Part shown: piece by piece, positions 1 to 8,078 of the stretch
How the letters are laid out: every line of letters begins with the position of its first letter
Numbering within the stretch: the stretch's first letter is position 1
NCBI RefSeq assembly: GCF_000244975.1
Contig: NZ_CM001440.1
Coordinates: 1,849,538 to 1,913,537 of the forward strand
Direction of reading: 5' to 3'
Origin: Saccharomonospora cyanea NA-134
Lineage (GTDB): Bacteria > Actinomycetota > Actinomycetes > Mycobacteriales > Pseudonocardiaceae
Length of the DNA: 64,000 nucleotides
The notes under the pieces: generated by a model
What the model was told of the DNA's origin: nothing
Seen by the model: the letters and a program-made list of their open reading frames with translations, nothing else
Database searches by the model: none
Position numbers and translations under genes: made by a program

Positions 1-1263
1 CTGCGCAAGGGCATCGTCGTACGGTCACGCCGGTCGCTCCAGCGTGACCGTATCCGCACGGTCGACATCACCGCGTCGCCGCTGCTGCGCCTGTTCCGGT
101 TGGTGCACGTCAAGGTCGGTACAGGGGAGCAGACGAGCGGCGACAGCAGTTCACTGTCGCTCAATCCGGTCAGCCGGGCCGACGCCGAGTGGTTGCGCAC
201 GACGCTGCTCGACCGCGCCGGAACGCGCGAGGCCGAAGCCACCCAGAACGGCACCCTGTCCACTCTGGACCTCTCGTGGGCGCGGTACGCGCCGGTGTCG
301 TTCGTGACGCCGACCCTGGGCGCTGCGGCGTTCGGCGGTGCGCTGCAGGTGTCGGAATGGTTCGGCCTGCAGTCCGACGTCGTGATGTGGGCCGTCGACC
401 TGCTGGACGAGATCCCGCTCGTCGGGGCGATCCTGCTGCTGGTGGCGGTCGGCCTGGTGGTGGGTGTCGTCGCGGCGACGGCGCTGTTCGTCGAGATGTG
501 GTGGCAGTACCGGCTGGAACGTGAGCCGGGTGGCACACTGCGCGTCCGGCGCGGACTGCTCACGACGCGGTCGATCTCCGTGGAGGAGCGCCGGCTGCGC
601 GGAATCGAGCTGGTGGAGCCCCTGGGCAACCGGCTGGCGGGCGCCGCCAGGGTGGACGCCGTGGCCACGGGACTGGCGCAGCGGCAGCAGGAACGCAACG
701 CCGATCACAACACTCTTCACCCGGCCGCTCCCCGGGAGCATGTCCACCGGATCGCCGCGGCGGTTCTTCGCGAGCCGGTCTCGCCGACCGAGGCCGTCCG
801 GCTGCGGGCGCACCCGAAGGCGGCTCTGGGCCGCCGGATCCGCTGGGCGCTGGCCGCCGTCGTCGCCGTGGAGCTCCCGCTCGTCGTGCTCGGCCTCACC
901 GTGACCTCGGTGTTGCTGCACGTCGCGTGGATCAGTGCCGTCGTTCTGCTGCCGGTCTCCGTGGCCCTGGCGTTCGCGGCGTACCGCAGCCTGGGACACG
1001 GCATCACGGGCGGATACCTCGTCACCCGGCACGGTGCCGTCCGGCGCGGAACCGTGGCGCTGCGGCGCAGTGGCGTCATCGGGTGGACCATCCGGCAGTC
1101 GGTGTTCCAGCGCAGGAGCGGACTGCTGACCGTCACCGCCACCACGGCGGCGGGTTCCCAGGCGTACTCGGCCTACGACGTGGGTGAGCACGAGGGCCTC
1201 GCGTTCGCCGAGGAGGCCGTGCCCGGACTGCTGACGCCGTTTCTGGAGCGCGCCGACCGGTAG
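1..1263 (+). CDS. PH-domain (YdbT/bPH2-like) membrane protein, 5' truncated by window
   Basis: The reading frame is open from base 1, so the true start lies upstream; the 421 codons visible are the C-terminal part. The protein alternates hydrophobic pairs of membrane segments (around 280-480 and 840-980 in nucleotide coordinates) with soluble beta-rich stretches such as LRVRRGLLTTRSISVEERRL. This is the layout of the bacterial PH-domain family (DUF304/bPH2, YdbT type), in which several PH-like modules are separated by transmembrane hairpins. YdbT proteins are usually encoded just after a smaller one-module YdbS protein, which would lie outside the window. The biochemical role of the family is not settled. 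It ends convergently with the MFS gene, about 70 bp away. Confidence 0.75.
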   Translation: MRKGIVVRSRRSLQRDRIRTVDITASPLLRLFRLVHVKVGTGEQTSGDSSSLSLNPVSRADAEWLRTTLLDRAGTREAEATQNGTLSTLDLSWARYAPVSFVTPTLGAAAFGGALQVSEWFGLQSDVVMWAVDLLDEIPLVGAILLLVAVGLVVGVVAATALFVEMWWQYRLEREPGGTLRVRRGLLTTRSISVEERRLRGIELVEPLGNRLAGAARVDAVATGLAQRQQERNADHNTLHPAAPREHVHRIAAAVLREPVSPTEAVRLRAHPKAALGRRIRWALAAVVAVELPLVVLGLTVTSVLLHVAWISAVVLLPVSVALAFAAYRSLGHGITGGYLVTRHGAVRRGTVALRRSGVIGWTIRQSVFQRRSGLLTVTATTAAGSQAYSAYDVGEHEGLAFAEEAVPGLLTPFLERADR

Positions 1264-1333
1264 CAGGGTGGGCGGGGCCCCGATGCGGTGGCGTCCTCGC
1301 TCGCGCCGCCCCCGTGGCCGATGACCGACCCGC

Positions 1334-2683
1334 TCAGGGGCGGGGCCCGCGGGGGTGTCGAGGACCGGCGGTGAAGGGGTGAGGGCGCTCCCCACCGCCG
1401 CCGGTGGGCTCGGCACCGGCGAGGCGGTCGTCTGCGACCGGACCGTGTTGGGTGGGTGGGTCGTGGCGCGGCCACAGCCGGGTCGCGGCGAGGCCGCCGA
1501 GGACGGTGAGCGCGGCCAGGGTGAGCCAGCCCGGGGTGAAACCGGTCGCGGTGACGAGCCAGCCCGCGATCGGGTAGCTCAGCAGCCAGCAGGCGTGGGA
1601 CAGCGAGAACTGCGCGGCGAAGACGGCGGGCCGGTCGGCCTCTCGGGCGGAGCGGCGCAGTACCCGGCCGACCGGCGTGAGCACGAGTCCCGAGCCGATC
1701 CCGACGAGAGTCCACACCAGGACGGCGGCAGGCCACCGCCACTCGCCGGAGTGCGCAGTCGACAGCGCGACGGCGGCGAGCGATCCCGCGCAGAGGACAC
1801 CGGCTCCGGTGAGCATCACCGGACGTTCGGGCAGCCGGTCCAACACCTTCGGGAGCGCCAGCGCGACGAGGATGGTGCCCGCACCGTGGGCGCCCAGCAG
1901 GAGAGCGACGTCCGCTTCGGTGCGGCCGAGCGCGTCCCGCACGTAGTTGACCGTGTTGACCATCACCACCGCACCCGCACCGGCGACCGCGAGGTCCAGG
2001 GCCAGCACGCCGCGCAGCCGCGGTGTGGTGAGAAAGATCCGGCTACCCGCCGCGATGCGGTCCCACAGCGACTCCCGGGGGCTCGGTCGCGCGCGGGGGA
2101 CACGCGCGGTCACCACGAGGGTGGCCGAGGCCAGGAATCCCGCGGTGGTGCCGGTGAACAACCAGTGGAAGCTCAGCACGCTCAGCAGCGCGGCGGCCAG
2201 TACCGGGCTGAGCAGCGTCTCCAGGCTGGACGCCAGTTGGGAGGCCGACAACGCCCGGGTGTAGTCGCGCTCGTCGGGAAGCAGGTCCGGCAGCACGGCC
2301 TGGAAGGTCGGGGTGAACGCCGCCGACGCCGACTGCAACACGAGGATCAGCACGTAGACCTGCCAGACCTCGGTGACGAAGGGCAACGCCAGCACCACGG
2401 CCGCTCGCACCACGTCCAACACCACGAGCAGCCGTCGGCGTGGTAGCCGGTCGGCGAAGGCACCCGCGACGGGAGCGATCGTCACGTAGGCCACCATCTT
2501 GATCGCCAGGGCGGTCCCGAGCACCGCGCCCGCCCCGGCTCCGGCCAGGTCGTAGGCCAGCAACCCGAGCGCCACCGTGGTCAGGCCCGTGCCGAACAGG
2601 GCCACCACCTGCGCGCCGAACAGGTGCCGGTAGTCCCGGTTGCCGAACAGTGATCCCCGGACCGGATTCTCGTGCATGATCAC
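1334..2683 (-). CDS. MFS exporter, probable metal (Ni/Co) efflux pump controlled by the divergent ArsR protein
   Basis: A 449-residue major facilitator with about 12 hydrophobic segments; the frame can be extended to a GTG at 2692 (452 aa). I prefer GTG 2683 because TAATGT (2696 to 2691 on the minus strand) sits 7 nt upstream, the leaderless spacing seen repeatedly in this window; ATG 2677 is a further option. The conserved loop after TM2 reads GAFADRLPRRR, the MFS motif A region. The C-terminal 45 residues are soluble, with scattered histidines (RHD, QHG, PHP, RHP). The gene is divergent from an NmtR-type nickel/cobalt sensor and a perfect palindrome lies between them, so metal export of the NreB kind is the best inference. 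A drug or siderophore exporter of the same superfamily cannot be excluded from sequence alone. Confidence 0.8.
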   Translation of the reverse strand: MIMHENPVRGSLFGNRDYRHLFGAQVVALFGTGLTTVALGLLAYDLAGAGAGAVLGTALAIKMVAYVTIAPVAGAFADRLPRRRLLVVLDVVRAAVVLALPFVTEVWQVYVLILVLQSASAAFTPTFQAVLPDLLPDERDYTRALSASQLASSLETLLSPVLAAALLSVLSFHWLFTGTTAGFLASATLVVTARVPRARPSPRESLWDRIAAGSRIFLTTPRLRGVLALDLAVAGAGAVVMVNTVNYVRDALGRTEADVALLLGAHGAGTILVALALPKVLDRLPERPVMLTGAGVLCAGSLAAVALSTAHSGEWRWPAAVLVWTLVGIGSGLVLTPVGRVLRRSAREADRPAVFAAQFSLSHACWLLSYPIAGWLVTATGFTPGWLTLAALTVLGGLAATRLWPRHDPPTQHGPVADDRLAGAEPTGGGGERPHPFTAGPRHPRGPRP

Positions 2684-2690
2684 GCCGAGC

Positions 2691-2741
2691 ACATTAACAG
2701 AACAGTTGAAGAACTATTCAACTGTACTTCGCCGCTAGACT
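2691..2741. promoter_or_regulatory. Divergent promoter/operator between MFS exporter and ArsR sensor
   Basis: A perfect inverted repeat, acagttgaa (2702-2710) and ttcaactgt (2717-2725), is separated by 6 nt. It lies between two facing -10-like hexamers: TAATGT for the MFS gene (2696 to 2691, minus) and TAGACT for the regulator (2736-2741, plus, 6 nt before ATG 2748). TTGAA/TTCAA half-sites are typical of ArsR/SmtB operators. A dimer bound here would block both promoters, so autoregulation plus metal-induced derepression is the inferred logic. Confidence 0.75.
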
Positions 2742-2747
2742 CCAGCC

Positions 2748-3128
2748 ATGGGTCACCAGCCACCGGGACACGCCCCGCCCGCTCAGCTGAGCGCGGAGGA
2801 CGCCACTGCGGTGGCCACCACCCTGCAGGCACTGGCCACACCGAGCCGCCTGCTGATCCTCACCAGGCTGCGGGCCGGCGCCTGTGCGGTGACCGACCTC
2901 GCTGAGGATGTCGGTATGGAGACCTCCGCGGTGTCACACCAACTACGGCTCCTGCGCAACCTCGGCCTGGTCACCGGCACGCGCCAGGGACGCAACATCG
3001 TGTACAGCCTCTACGACAGCCACGTCGCGATGTTGCTCGACGAAGCCGTCTACCACATCGAGCACCTCCGGCTGGGACTCCGCGACGACCACCCCGCCGA
3101 CCGGCGGCACGCCACCCGAAGCCGCTGA
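2748..3128 (+). CDS. ArsR/SmtB-family metal sensor, NmtR-like (Ni/Co)
   Basis: A 126-residue winged-helix repressor; the recognition helix region is around ETSAVSHQLRLLRNLGLV (58-75). The C-terminal helix carries D90, H92, H103 and H106, the same spacing (0, +2, +13, +16) as the alpha-5 metal site D91/H93/H104/H107 of Mycobacterium tuberculosis NmtR. The N-terminus begins Met-Gly-His, as in NmtR, where the N-terminal Gly-His contributes to nickel binding. This supports ATG 2748 as the true start. TAGACT 6 nt upstream predicts a leaderless mRNA. In M. tuberculosis the partner of NmtR is a P-type ATPase; here the divergent partner is an MFS protein. Metal specificity is inferred from the ligand pattern, not shown. 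Confidence 0.88.
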   Translation: MGHQPPGHAPPAQLSAEDATAVATTLQALATPSRLLILTRLRAGACAVTDLAEDVGMETSAVSHQLRLLRNLGLVTGTRQGRNIVYSLYDSHVAMLLDEAVYHIEHLRLGLRDDHPADRRHATRSR

Positions 3129-3170
3129 ACCCGTCGGCGATCGCGGGCCTGCTTCGTCGGCCGCCCCGGC

Positions 3171-3176
3171 TAGGGT
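3171..3176 (+). promoter_or_regulatory. -10 hexamer TAGGGT, leaderless type
   Basis: TAGGGT lies 6 nt upstream of ATG 3183, so transcription would begin at or within a base or two of the start codon. No Shine-Dalgarno sequence precedes this gene. Confidence 0.5.
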
Positions 3177-3182
3177 CACCGC

Positions 3183-4211
3183 ATGAGAACTGCTTTCGGA
3201 GCCGAGTTCGACCTCGCCGACGGCTACCTGAACACTCCCGCTGTCGGGGTCCCGCCGGTGCACGTCGCCGAGGCGGTGGAGGAGTTCGTGAGGCGGTGGC
3301 GCACCGGTGCGCAGCGGCCCGCCGACTTCGACGCGGCCGTGGACGACACCCGTGAGTCGTTCGGGCGGCTCGTGGGGGTGCCCGGTGACCGGGTGGCCGT
3401 GGGTTCGGCCGTGTCGCCGCTGGTGGGCATGGTGGCGCAGGCGGTGCCCGACGGCTGCCGCATCCTCGTCGCCGAGGGCGAGTTCACGAGCGTGACCTTC
3501 CCGTTCGCCGCTCAGGCCGACCGGGGAGTCAAGGTCACCGGGGTGCCGCTGGCGGCGTTGCCCGGCGCGGTGGCGGAGCACGACCTCGTGGCGGTGAGCG
3601 TCGTGCAGTCCGCCGACGGAGCCGTCGTGGACCTGGAGGCGCTGCGTGCCGCCGCCGAGGCCGCCGACGTGCCCGTCCTGCTCGACGTCACCCAGGCCGC
3701 GGGATGGATGCCGCTGCGGCTCGACTGGGCCGACTGGGTGGTGGGGGCGGGATACAAGTGGCTGCTCGCGCCCCGGGGTGTGGCGTGGCTGGCCGTGCAC
3801 CCGAAGGCGGTCGGGCGGACGCGCCCCGTAGCCGCGTCCTGGTACGCCGGCCAGGACCGCTGGAGCAGCATCTACGACCTGCCGCTGCGGCTGGCCGACG
3901 GTGCGCGCCGGTTCGACGTCTCCCCGGCGTGGTCGGCGTTCGCGGGGGCCGCACCGGCGTTGTCCTACCTCGCGTCCCTCGACCTCCACTCCGTGCGCGC
4001 CCACGGAGTCGGGCTCGCCGACCGGCTGAGAGCGGCCGTCGGGCTTCCCGCCCAGGACAGCCCCGTCGTGGCGCTGACCGTCGACGGCGGGGTGGAGAGG
4101 CTGGCCGAGGCGGGCGTGGTCGCCAGCGCACGCGCGGGACGGGCGCGGGTGGGTTTCCATATCTACAACACGGAGGTCGACGTCGACCGGGTGGTGCGCG
4201 CGCTCGGGTGA
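3183..4211 (+). CDS. PLP-dependent class V aminotransferase / cysteine desulfurase-like protein
   Basis: 342 residues of fold-type I PLP enzyme. The Schiff-base lysine is K192 in GAGYKWLL, and the aspartate that pairs with the pyridine nitrogen is D168 in LLDVTQ. The protein is shorter than typical NifS/SufS (about 400 aa) and has no obvious catalytic-cysteine loop near the C-terminus, so it is more likely a class V aminotransferase, lyase or kynureninase-like enzyme than a sulfur donor. The start is ATG 3183 with TAGGGT just upstream. It is encoded alone between the metal sensor and a small membrane protein, so context gives no pathway. Confidence 0.75.
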   Translation: MRTAFGAEFDLADGYLNTPAVGVPPVHVAEAVEEFVRRWRTGAQRPADFDAAVDDTRESFGRLVGVPGDRVAVGSAVSPLVGMVAQAVPDGCRILVAEGEFTSVTFPFAAQADRGVKVTGVPLAALPGAVAEHDLVAVSVVQSADGAVVDLEALRAAAEAADVPVLLDVTQAAGWMPLRLDWADWVVGAGYKWLLAPRGVAWLAVHPKAVGRTRPVAASWYAGQDRWSSIYDLPLRLADGARRFDVSPAWSAFAGAAPALSYLASLDLHSVRAHGVGLADRLRAAVGLPAQDSPVVALTVDGGVERLAEAGVVASARAGRARVGFHIYNTEVDVDRVVRALG

Positions 4212-4233
4212 GCGCCGACTACGGTCACGACTC

Positions 4234-4932
4234 GTGGCTGCACAGGAGCACAGACACGGAGTGACCAACACGGCGCAGTTTCCGGCGGTCGGGGCCGACA
4301 GGGGGTCCGGCGCGCCACCGGCGGCGCCTCGGCCGGGCGGGACGGGGCCGTCGCCGCTCATCCTCGCAGCCGGGCTCGTGGGTGTCGCCGTGGTGGCGGG
4401 ACTGGTCTGGGGGATCGTCCGCTCGGGAGGCGACGGCGGCGTGGTGGGCACTCCGCAGGCCGCGCCCCCGTCAGCGAACCCGCTGACGGACGGCCGGTTC
4501 TCCTACGACGTGGTCGCCGGTCCCGTCGAGGCGGCCGACTGCTCGGCCAACTCCTACGGCAAGATGATCGACTGGTTCTCCCAGCACCCGTGCGAGAAGG
4601 TGCTTCGCGGCCTCTACACCGTGCAGGAGGGCGAGGCGCGCGCCCTCGTGTCCGTTGTCGTGGTGGTGATGCCGGACGACTCCGGGGCGCAGCAGTTGAA
4701 GGCCGTCACCGACACCGACGGCACGGGCAACGTCAACGACCTCGCCCGCGACGAAACGGTGACCCTGCCCGGGGCGCCCGTGGTCGCCCAGGGCGAGTAC
4801 CACTCCGAGGTCGACGGACGTGAGGTGACGATCGTCGAGGCCAACTTCTTCGGCGGGCACTCCGACGAGCAACTGCTCGCCGACATCAGCCAGGACGCCG
4901 CGGGTCTGGCCGAGCACCTGACCTCGGGTTGA
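4234..4932 (+). CDS. Actinobacterial membrane-anchored hypothetical protein
   Basis: 232 residues from GTG 4234; GTG 4261 is an alternative. A proline/glycine-rich cytoplasmic N-terminus (1-40) is followed by one membrane segment (about 42-63, ILAAGLVGVAVVAGLVWGIV), then an extracytoplasmic domain of about 150 residues. That domain contains two cysteines about 20 residues apart (in AADCSANSYG and QHPCEKVLRG) that could form a disulfide. I do not recognise a named family. It follows the aminotransferase by 22 bp but may have its own promoter, since TACGGT (4220-4225) lies 8 nt before the GTG. Confidence 0.65.
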   Translation: MAAQEHRHGVTNTAQFPAVGADRGSGAPPAAPRPGGTGPSPLILAAGLVGVAVVAGLVWGIVRSGGDGGVVGTPQAAPPSANPLTDGRFSYDVVAGPVEAADCSANSYGKMIDWFSQHPCEKVLRGLYTVQEGEARALVSVVVVVMPDDSGAQQLKAVTDTDGTGNVNDLARDETVTLPGAPVVAQGEYHSEVDGREVTIVEANFFGGHSDEQLLADISQDAAGLAEHLTSG

Positions 4933-4973
4933 CCTCGCGCCGACCTGCTCGGGGCGGGAGCTCGGCCGCCGTC

Positions 4974-5939
4974 TCAGTGCGCGGCGGGTTCCCGACCCGG
5001 CAACCGCGGCACGACCGGCTCGATCCCGGCCTCCCCGCGCCAGTGGACTCCGCGTGTCGCGGCACCGATCAGGCAGTGGACGGCGAGTTCGCGGACCGTC
5101 CTGTCGTCGGTGCGTTCGAGCACGCCGTGCCAGGCGGTGGCGGCGTCGGACTCGGCGGTGGCGACCGCGCGTGCGGCCGAGCCGCCGTCGGTCACCGGCT
5201 CGGCGAGGGTGTAGGCGGGTTCGGCCGGGCGGGGTGCGCGGCCCGCGGCGGACAGCAGCCGTTCGCACGAGTCCCTGCGGTCGAGGTGGGCCCGTTCGCC
5301 GCGCGTGACACCGGCCTCGTAGTCGTCGTCGAGGAACGCCCGCACCAGGCCGTACACCCAGACGGCGGCGTGTTCCGTCTCCAGTGCCGTCTGCACCGCC
5401 TCCGCGGTGTCGTCCTCCAGCCGTGTCACCGAGGCCAGGTCGAGTGCGGGCTCGGTGGCCTGGGGGGCCTGGCCCAGTTCCATGGCCGCGGCGCACCCGG
5501 CGGCCACCGCACCCACCAGCCCCGCGCGGTGGCGGGGAAGGTCGGGGACCAGCCGCAGCGCGTCGTCCTTGCCCTCGGCGAGCCAGGGCCAGAAGCGCTC
5601 GTGGGCGTCCGTGTCGAACGTCGGGGGTTTCTCCCCCTCGGGCACGGGACGGTTGAGCCGTTCCACCTCCGCCCGCAGCGCCTCGGCGTGCGCGGTACGG
5701 ACGGCGGCCACCTGGCGTGCGACGTCGGCGAAGTCGACCGACTCGGCGGCCAGCTTCTCTGCGGCCTTCGCGTGGCCTGCGGCCTGCAACCACAGCCGCC
5801 GCAACGGGTCGGGAGTGTCCTCGTAGCCGGACGTGCACGCCGCGAGGCCGGACGCCGCCGGAACCGTCAGCGCGGTGAGCGCGGCGGCCCGCAGGAACGT
5901 CCGCCTGCCGAACGCGGCTCTGCCAGATCGGGAAGTCAC
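4974..5939 (-). CDS. Tat-exported lipoprotein with ferritin-like DUF4439 domain
   Basis: 321 residues from GTG 5939. The N-terminus has a twin-arginine motif (RRTFL at 12-16), a hydrophobic stretch and a lipobox L-A-A-C with Cys35, so it is probably a Tat-exported lipoprotein. The frame continues upstream to 6194, but that extension overlaps rimP and would bury the signal peptide. The first half is helical (AAGHAKAAEKLAAESVDF...). The C-terminal 140 residues contain the DUF4439-type segment ALETEHAAVWVYGLVRAFLDDD, in which E and H residues are placed as in ferritin-like four-helix proteins. Function unknown; metal binding is possible. It is divergent from rimP. Confidence 0.75.
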   Translation of the reverse strand: MTSRSGRAAFGRRTFLRAAALTALTVPAASGLAACTSGYEDTPDPLRRLWLQAAGHAKAAEKLAAESVDFADVARQVAAVRTAHAEALRAEVERLNRPVPEGEKPPTFDTDAHERFWPWLAEGKDDALRLVPDLPRHRAGLVGAVAAGCAAAMELGQAPQATEPALDLASVTRLEDDTAEAVQTALETEHAAVWVYGLVRAFLDDDYEAGVTRGERAHLDRRDSCERLLSAAGRAPRPAEPAYTLAEPVTDGGSAARAVATAESDAATAWHGVLERTDDRTVRELAVHCLIGAATRGVHWRGEAGIEPVVPRLPGREPAAH

Positions 5940-5950
5940 GCGGCCATCCT
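5937..5950 (-). promoter_or_regulatory. Possible CAGGAT -10 next to the DUF4439 start
   Basis: On the minus strand CAGGAT lies 6 nt before GTG 5939. It fits the leaderless spacing seen elsewhere but starts with C instead of T. Confidence 0.3.
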
Positions 5951-5993
5951 GCCAGCAGCGGGCGACGCCCGGCGGGAGGTGGTCGGGGCACGA

Positions 5994-5999
5994 TAAGCT
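5994..5999 (+). promoter_or_regulatory. rimP: Candidate -10 (TAAGCT) for the rimP-nusA-infB operon
   Basis: TAAGCT lies about 40 bp upstream of the rimP GTG, in the short divergent gap with the DUF4439 gene. No convincing -35 is visible. Confidence 0.35.
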
Positions 6000-6039
6000 G
6001 GACCACCATTTCAGAACAAGGACAACAGGGAGCAGCACG

Positions 6040-6579
6040 GTGCCCAACGAACTCGCCAGCAGGCTGGAGCCACTCGTGGCCGAGGCCGTCGGGGCCGCGG
6101 GTTTCGACCTTGACGCGCTGGACGTGCAACAGGCGGGCAGGCGCAAGCTGGTGAAGGTCGTGGTCGACGGCGACGACGGCGTCGAACTCGACAAGGTCGC
6201 GGAGATCAGCAGAGCGGTGTCCGCGGTGCTCGACCGGCACGAGCACCTGATCGCGGGCGCCTACACGCTGGAGGTGACCTCGCCGGGACTCGACAGACCG
6301 CTGACGAAGCCGCGGCACTGGCGCAGAGCGCGGTTCCGGCTGGTCCGGGTCACTCCGCAGGAGGGTTCCGACTTCGTCGGTCGTGTCGGTGCCGAGGGCG
6401 AGGACTCGGTGCGCATACTTGTGGACGGGAAGATCCGCGACCTGCCCTATGCCGACGTGCGCAGGGCCGTGGTCGAGGTCGAGTTCAAGCAGCCGCCTTC
6501 CGAGGAGCTCAAGCTGCTGGAAGACGACGGTTGCGGCAAGATCGGTGAAGGCACCGGGACGAAGGAGGAGTCGAGGTGA
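6040..6579 (+). CDS. rimP: Ribosome maturation factor RimP
   Basis: 179 residues from GTG 6040. RimP binds pre-30S particles and is needed for late 16S/S12 assembly. The N-terminal alpha/beta domain ([26 protein letters not shown]) and the hallmark [13 protein letters not shown] are present, followed by the Sm-like C-terminal domain. The frame is open further upstream to 5833, but only this start gives the usual N-terminus [13 protein letters not shown]. First gene of the conserved rimP-nusA-ylxR-infB cluster; its stop overlaps the nusA start (GTGA). Confidence 0.95.
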   Translation: MPNELASRLEPLVAEAVGAAGFDLDALDVQQAGRRKLVKVVVDGDDGVELDKVAEISRAVSAVLDRHEHLIAGAYTLEVTSPGLDRPLTKPRHWRRARFRLVRVTPQEGSDFVGRVGAEGEDSVRILVDGKIRDLPYADVRRAVVEVEFKQPPSEELKLLEDDGCGKIGEGTGTKEESR

Positions 6580-7607
6580 ACGTCGACATCGCGGCGTTGC
6601 GCGCGATCGAACGGGACAAGGACATCCCCTTCGAGACGGTTCTGGAGGCCATCGAGAGTGCGCTGCTGACGGCGTACAAGCACACCGAGGGCCACCAGCC
6701 CCACGCGAAGATCGACATCGATCGCAAGACCGGCTACGTACGCGTGCTGGCCTACACGCTCGGTGCGGACGGCGAGGTGGAGGAGGAGTGGGACGACACT
6801 CCGGAAGGCTTCGGCCGGATCGCCGCCGCCACCGCCCGCCAGGTCATTCTCCAGCGGCTGCGTGACGCGGAGCACGAGAAGACCTACGGCGAGTTCTCGG
6901 CCCAGGAGGGCGAGATCGTGGCCGGTGTCGTGCAGCGCGACGCCAAGGCGAACGCCAGGGGCATGGTGATCGTTCAGGTCGGCGACACCGAGGGCGTGCT
7001 CCCCGCCGCCGAGCAGGTGCCGGGGGAAAGCTACGAGCACGGCTCCCGACTCAAGGCGTACGTCGTGGGTGTGGCCCGCTCGGCACGCGGTCCGCAGATC
7101 ACGCTCTCCCGTACCCACCCCAACCTCGTGCGCAAGCTCTTCGCCCTGGAGGTGCCCGAGATCGCCGACGGTACCGTCGAGATCACGGCCGTGGCGAGGG
7201 AGGCAGGTCACCGTTCGAAGATCGCCGTGCGGTCCACCGTGCCCGGCGTGAACGCCAAGGGCGCCTGTATCGGCCACGTGGGCGCTCGGGTGCGCAACGT
7301 GATGAGCGAACTCGGCGGCGAGAAGATCGACATCATCGACTACTCGGACGATCCGGCACGCTTCGTCGGGAATGCCCTGTCGCCCGCGAAGGTTGTATCG
7401 GTGAGTGTGGTCGACGAGCGGGCCAGGACGGCCAGGGTCGTCGTACCCGACTTCCAGCTGTCCCTGGCGATCGGTAAGGAAGGTCAGAACGCCCGGCTCG
7501 CCGCACGGCTCACCGGGTGGCGGATCGACATCCGCAGTGACGCGGCCCCCGACGCGGGGGAGCAGAGCGAGAAGCGGCATCCCGCGGCGACCGGTTCCGC
7601 CGACTGA
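6576..7607 (+). CDS. nusA: Transcription termination/antitermination factor NusA
   Basis: 343 residues, the short actinobacterial form without the C-terminal acidic repeats of E. coli NusA. Domains in order: RNAP-binding N-terminal domain ([26 protein letters not shown]), S1 domain (about 110-185, [11 protein letters not shown]), then KH1 and KH2 ([18 protein letters not shown] and [19 protein letters not shown]). It modulates pausing and termination and takes part in rRNA antitermination. GTG start overlaps the rimP stop, so translational coupling is likely. Confidence 0.96.
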   Translation: MNVDIAALRAIERDKDIPFETVLEAIESALLTAYKHTEGHQPHAKIDIDRKTGYVRVLAYTLGADGEVEEEWDDTPEGFGRIAAATARQVILQRLRDAEHEKTYGEFSAQEGEIVAGVVQRDAKANARGMVIVQVGDTEGVLPAAEQVPGESYEHGSRLKAYVVGVARSARGPQITLSRTHPNLVRKLFALEVPEIADGTVEITAVAREAGHRSKIAVRSTVPGVNAKGACIGHVGARVRNVMSELGGEKIDIIDYSDDPARFVGNALSPAKVVSVSVVDERARTARVVVPDFQLSLAIGKEGQNARLAARLTGWRIDIRSDAAPDAGEQSEKRHPAATGSAD

Positions 7608-7619
7608 TTGACCAAGGTC

Positions 7620-7625
7620 TAGACT
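7620..7625 (+). promoter_or_regulatory. -10 hexamer TAGACT before ylxR, leaderless type
   Basis: TAGACT is 5 nt upstream of GTG 7631, inside the nusA-ylxR gap. It would give an internal, leaderless promoter for ylxR-infB in addition to read-through from rimP. Confidence 0.4.
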
Positions 7626-7630
7626 GGGTT

Positions 7631-7990
7631 GTGGTGCGACACCCACAGCCGAGTTCGACGCGACGTACGGACGGAACCTCGCCGGTCCGTCTGTGTGTCG
7701 GATGTCGGCAACGGGCGTCGGTCGGCGAGTTGTCTCGCGTGGTCGCATCGGATGGGCGGTTGGTCGTCGACGAACGTCGGCGCTTGCCGGGCCGCGGAGC
7801 CTGGTTGCACCCGCACCCGGACTGCCTGTCCAAGGCCGAGCGGCGGCGGGCGTTCCCCCGTGCCCTTCGGGTAAGGGGGGTGCTCGACACCGCCCGTGTG
7901 CGGCATTATGTGGAGCGGCTCACCGAGAGCAAGGCGGGCGTGGAATTGCCACGCCCGGAACGGACAAGGAAGCAGGTCGACCCGTCATGA
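7631..7990 (+). CDS. ylxR: YlxR/RnpM-family RNA-binding protein (DUF448)
   Basis: 119 residues; the conserved core PVRLCVGCRQRASVGELSRVV (18-38) and the later GRGAWLHPHPDCL are diagnostic of the YlxR family, recently linked to RNase P binding in Bacillus (RnpM). The family almost always lies between nusA and infB, as here. GTG 7631 is chosen because TAGACT is 5 nt upstream and the next GTG is only 3 nt later. There is a basic C-terminal tail. Confidence 0.92.
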   Translation: MVRHPQPSSTRRTDGTSPVRLCVGCRQRASVGELSRVVASDGRLVVDERRRLPGRGAWLHPHPDCLSKAERRRAFPRALRVRGVLDTARVRHYVERLTESKAGVELPRPERTRKQVDPS

Positions 7991-8078
7991 GTCAGCCGTG
8001 AAGCTGAAGCCATGAACGCGCGACGATAGGACGAGGTCTGCGGGTTGCGCCGCCAGACCTCACCAGTTGAGGAGAGCA

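Noticed and set aside
151-1416. Long open frame antisense to the PH-domain gene
   Set aside because: High-GC codon bias opens antisense frames; the translation is low-complexity (Arg/His/Gln-rich) and the plus-strand protein has clear family features.
7608-7613. TTGACC as a -35 element for ylxR
   Set aside because: It is only 6 nt from the TAGACT -10, far too close for sigma-70-type spacing.
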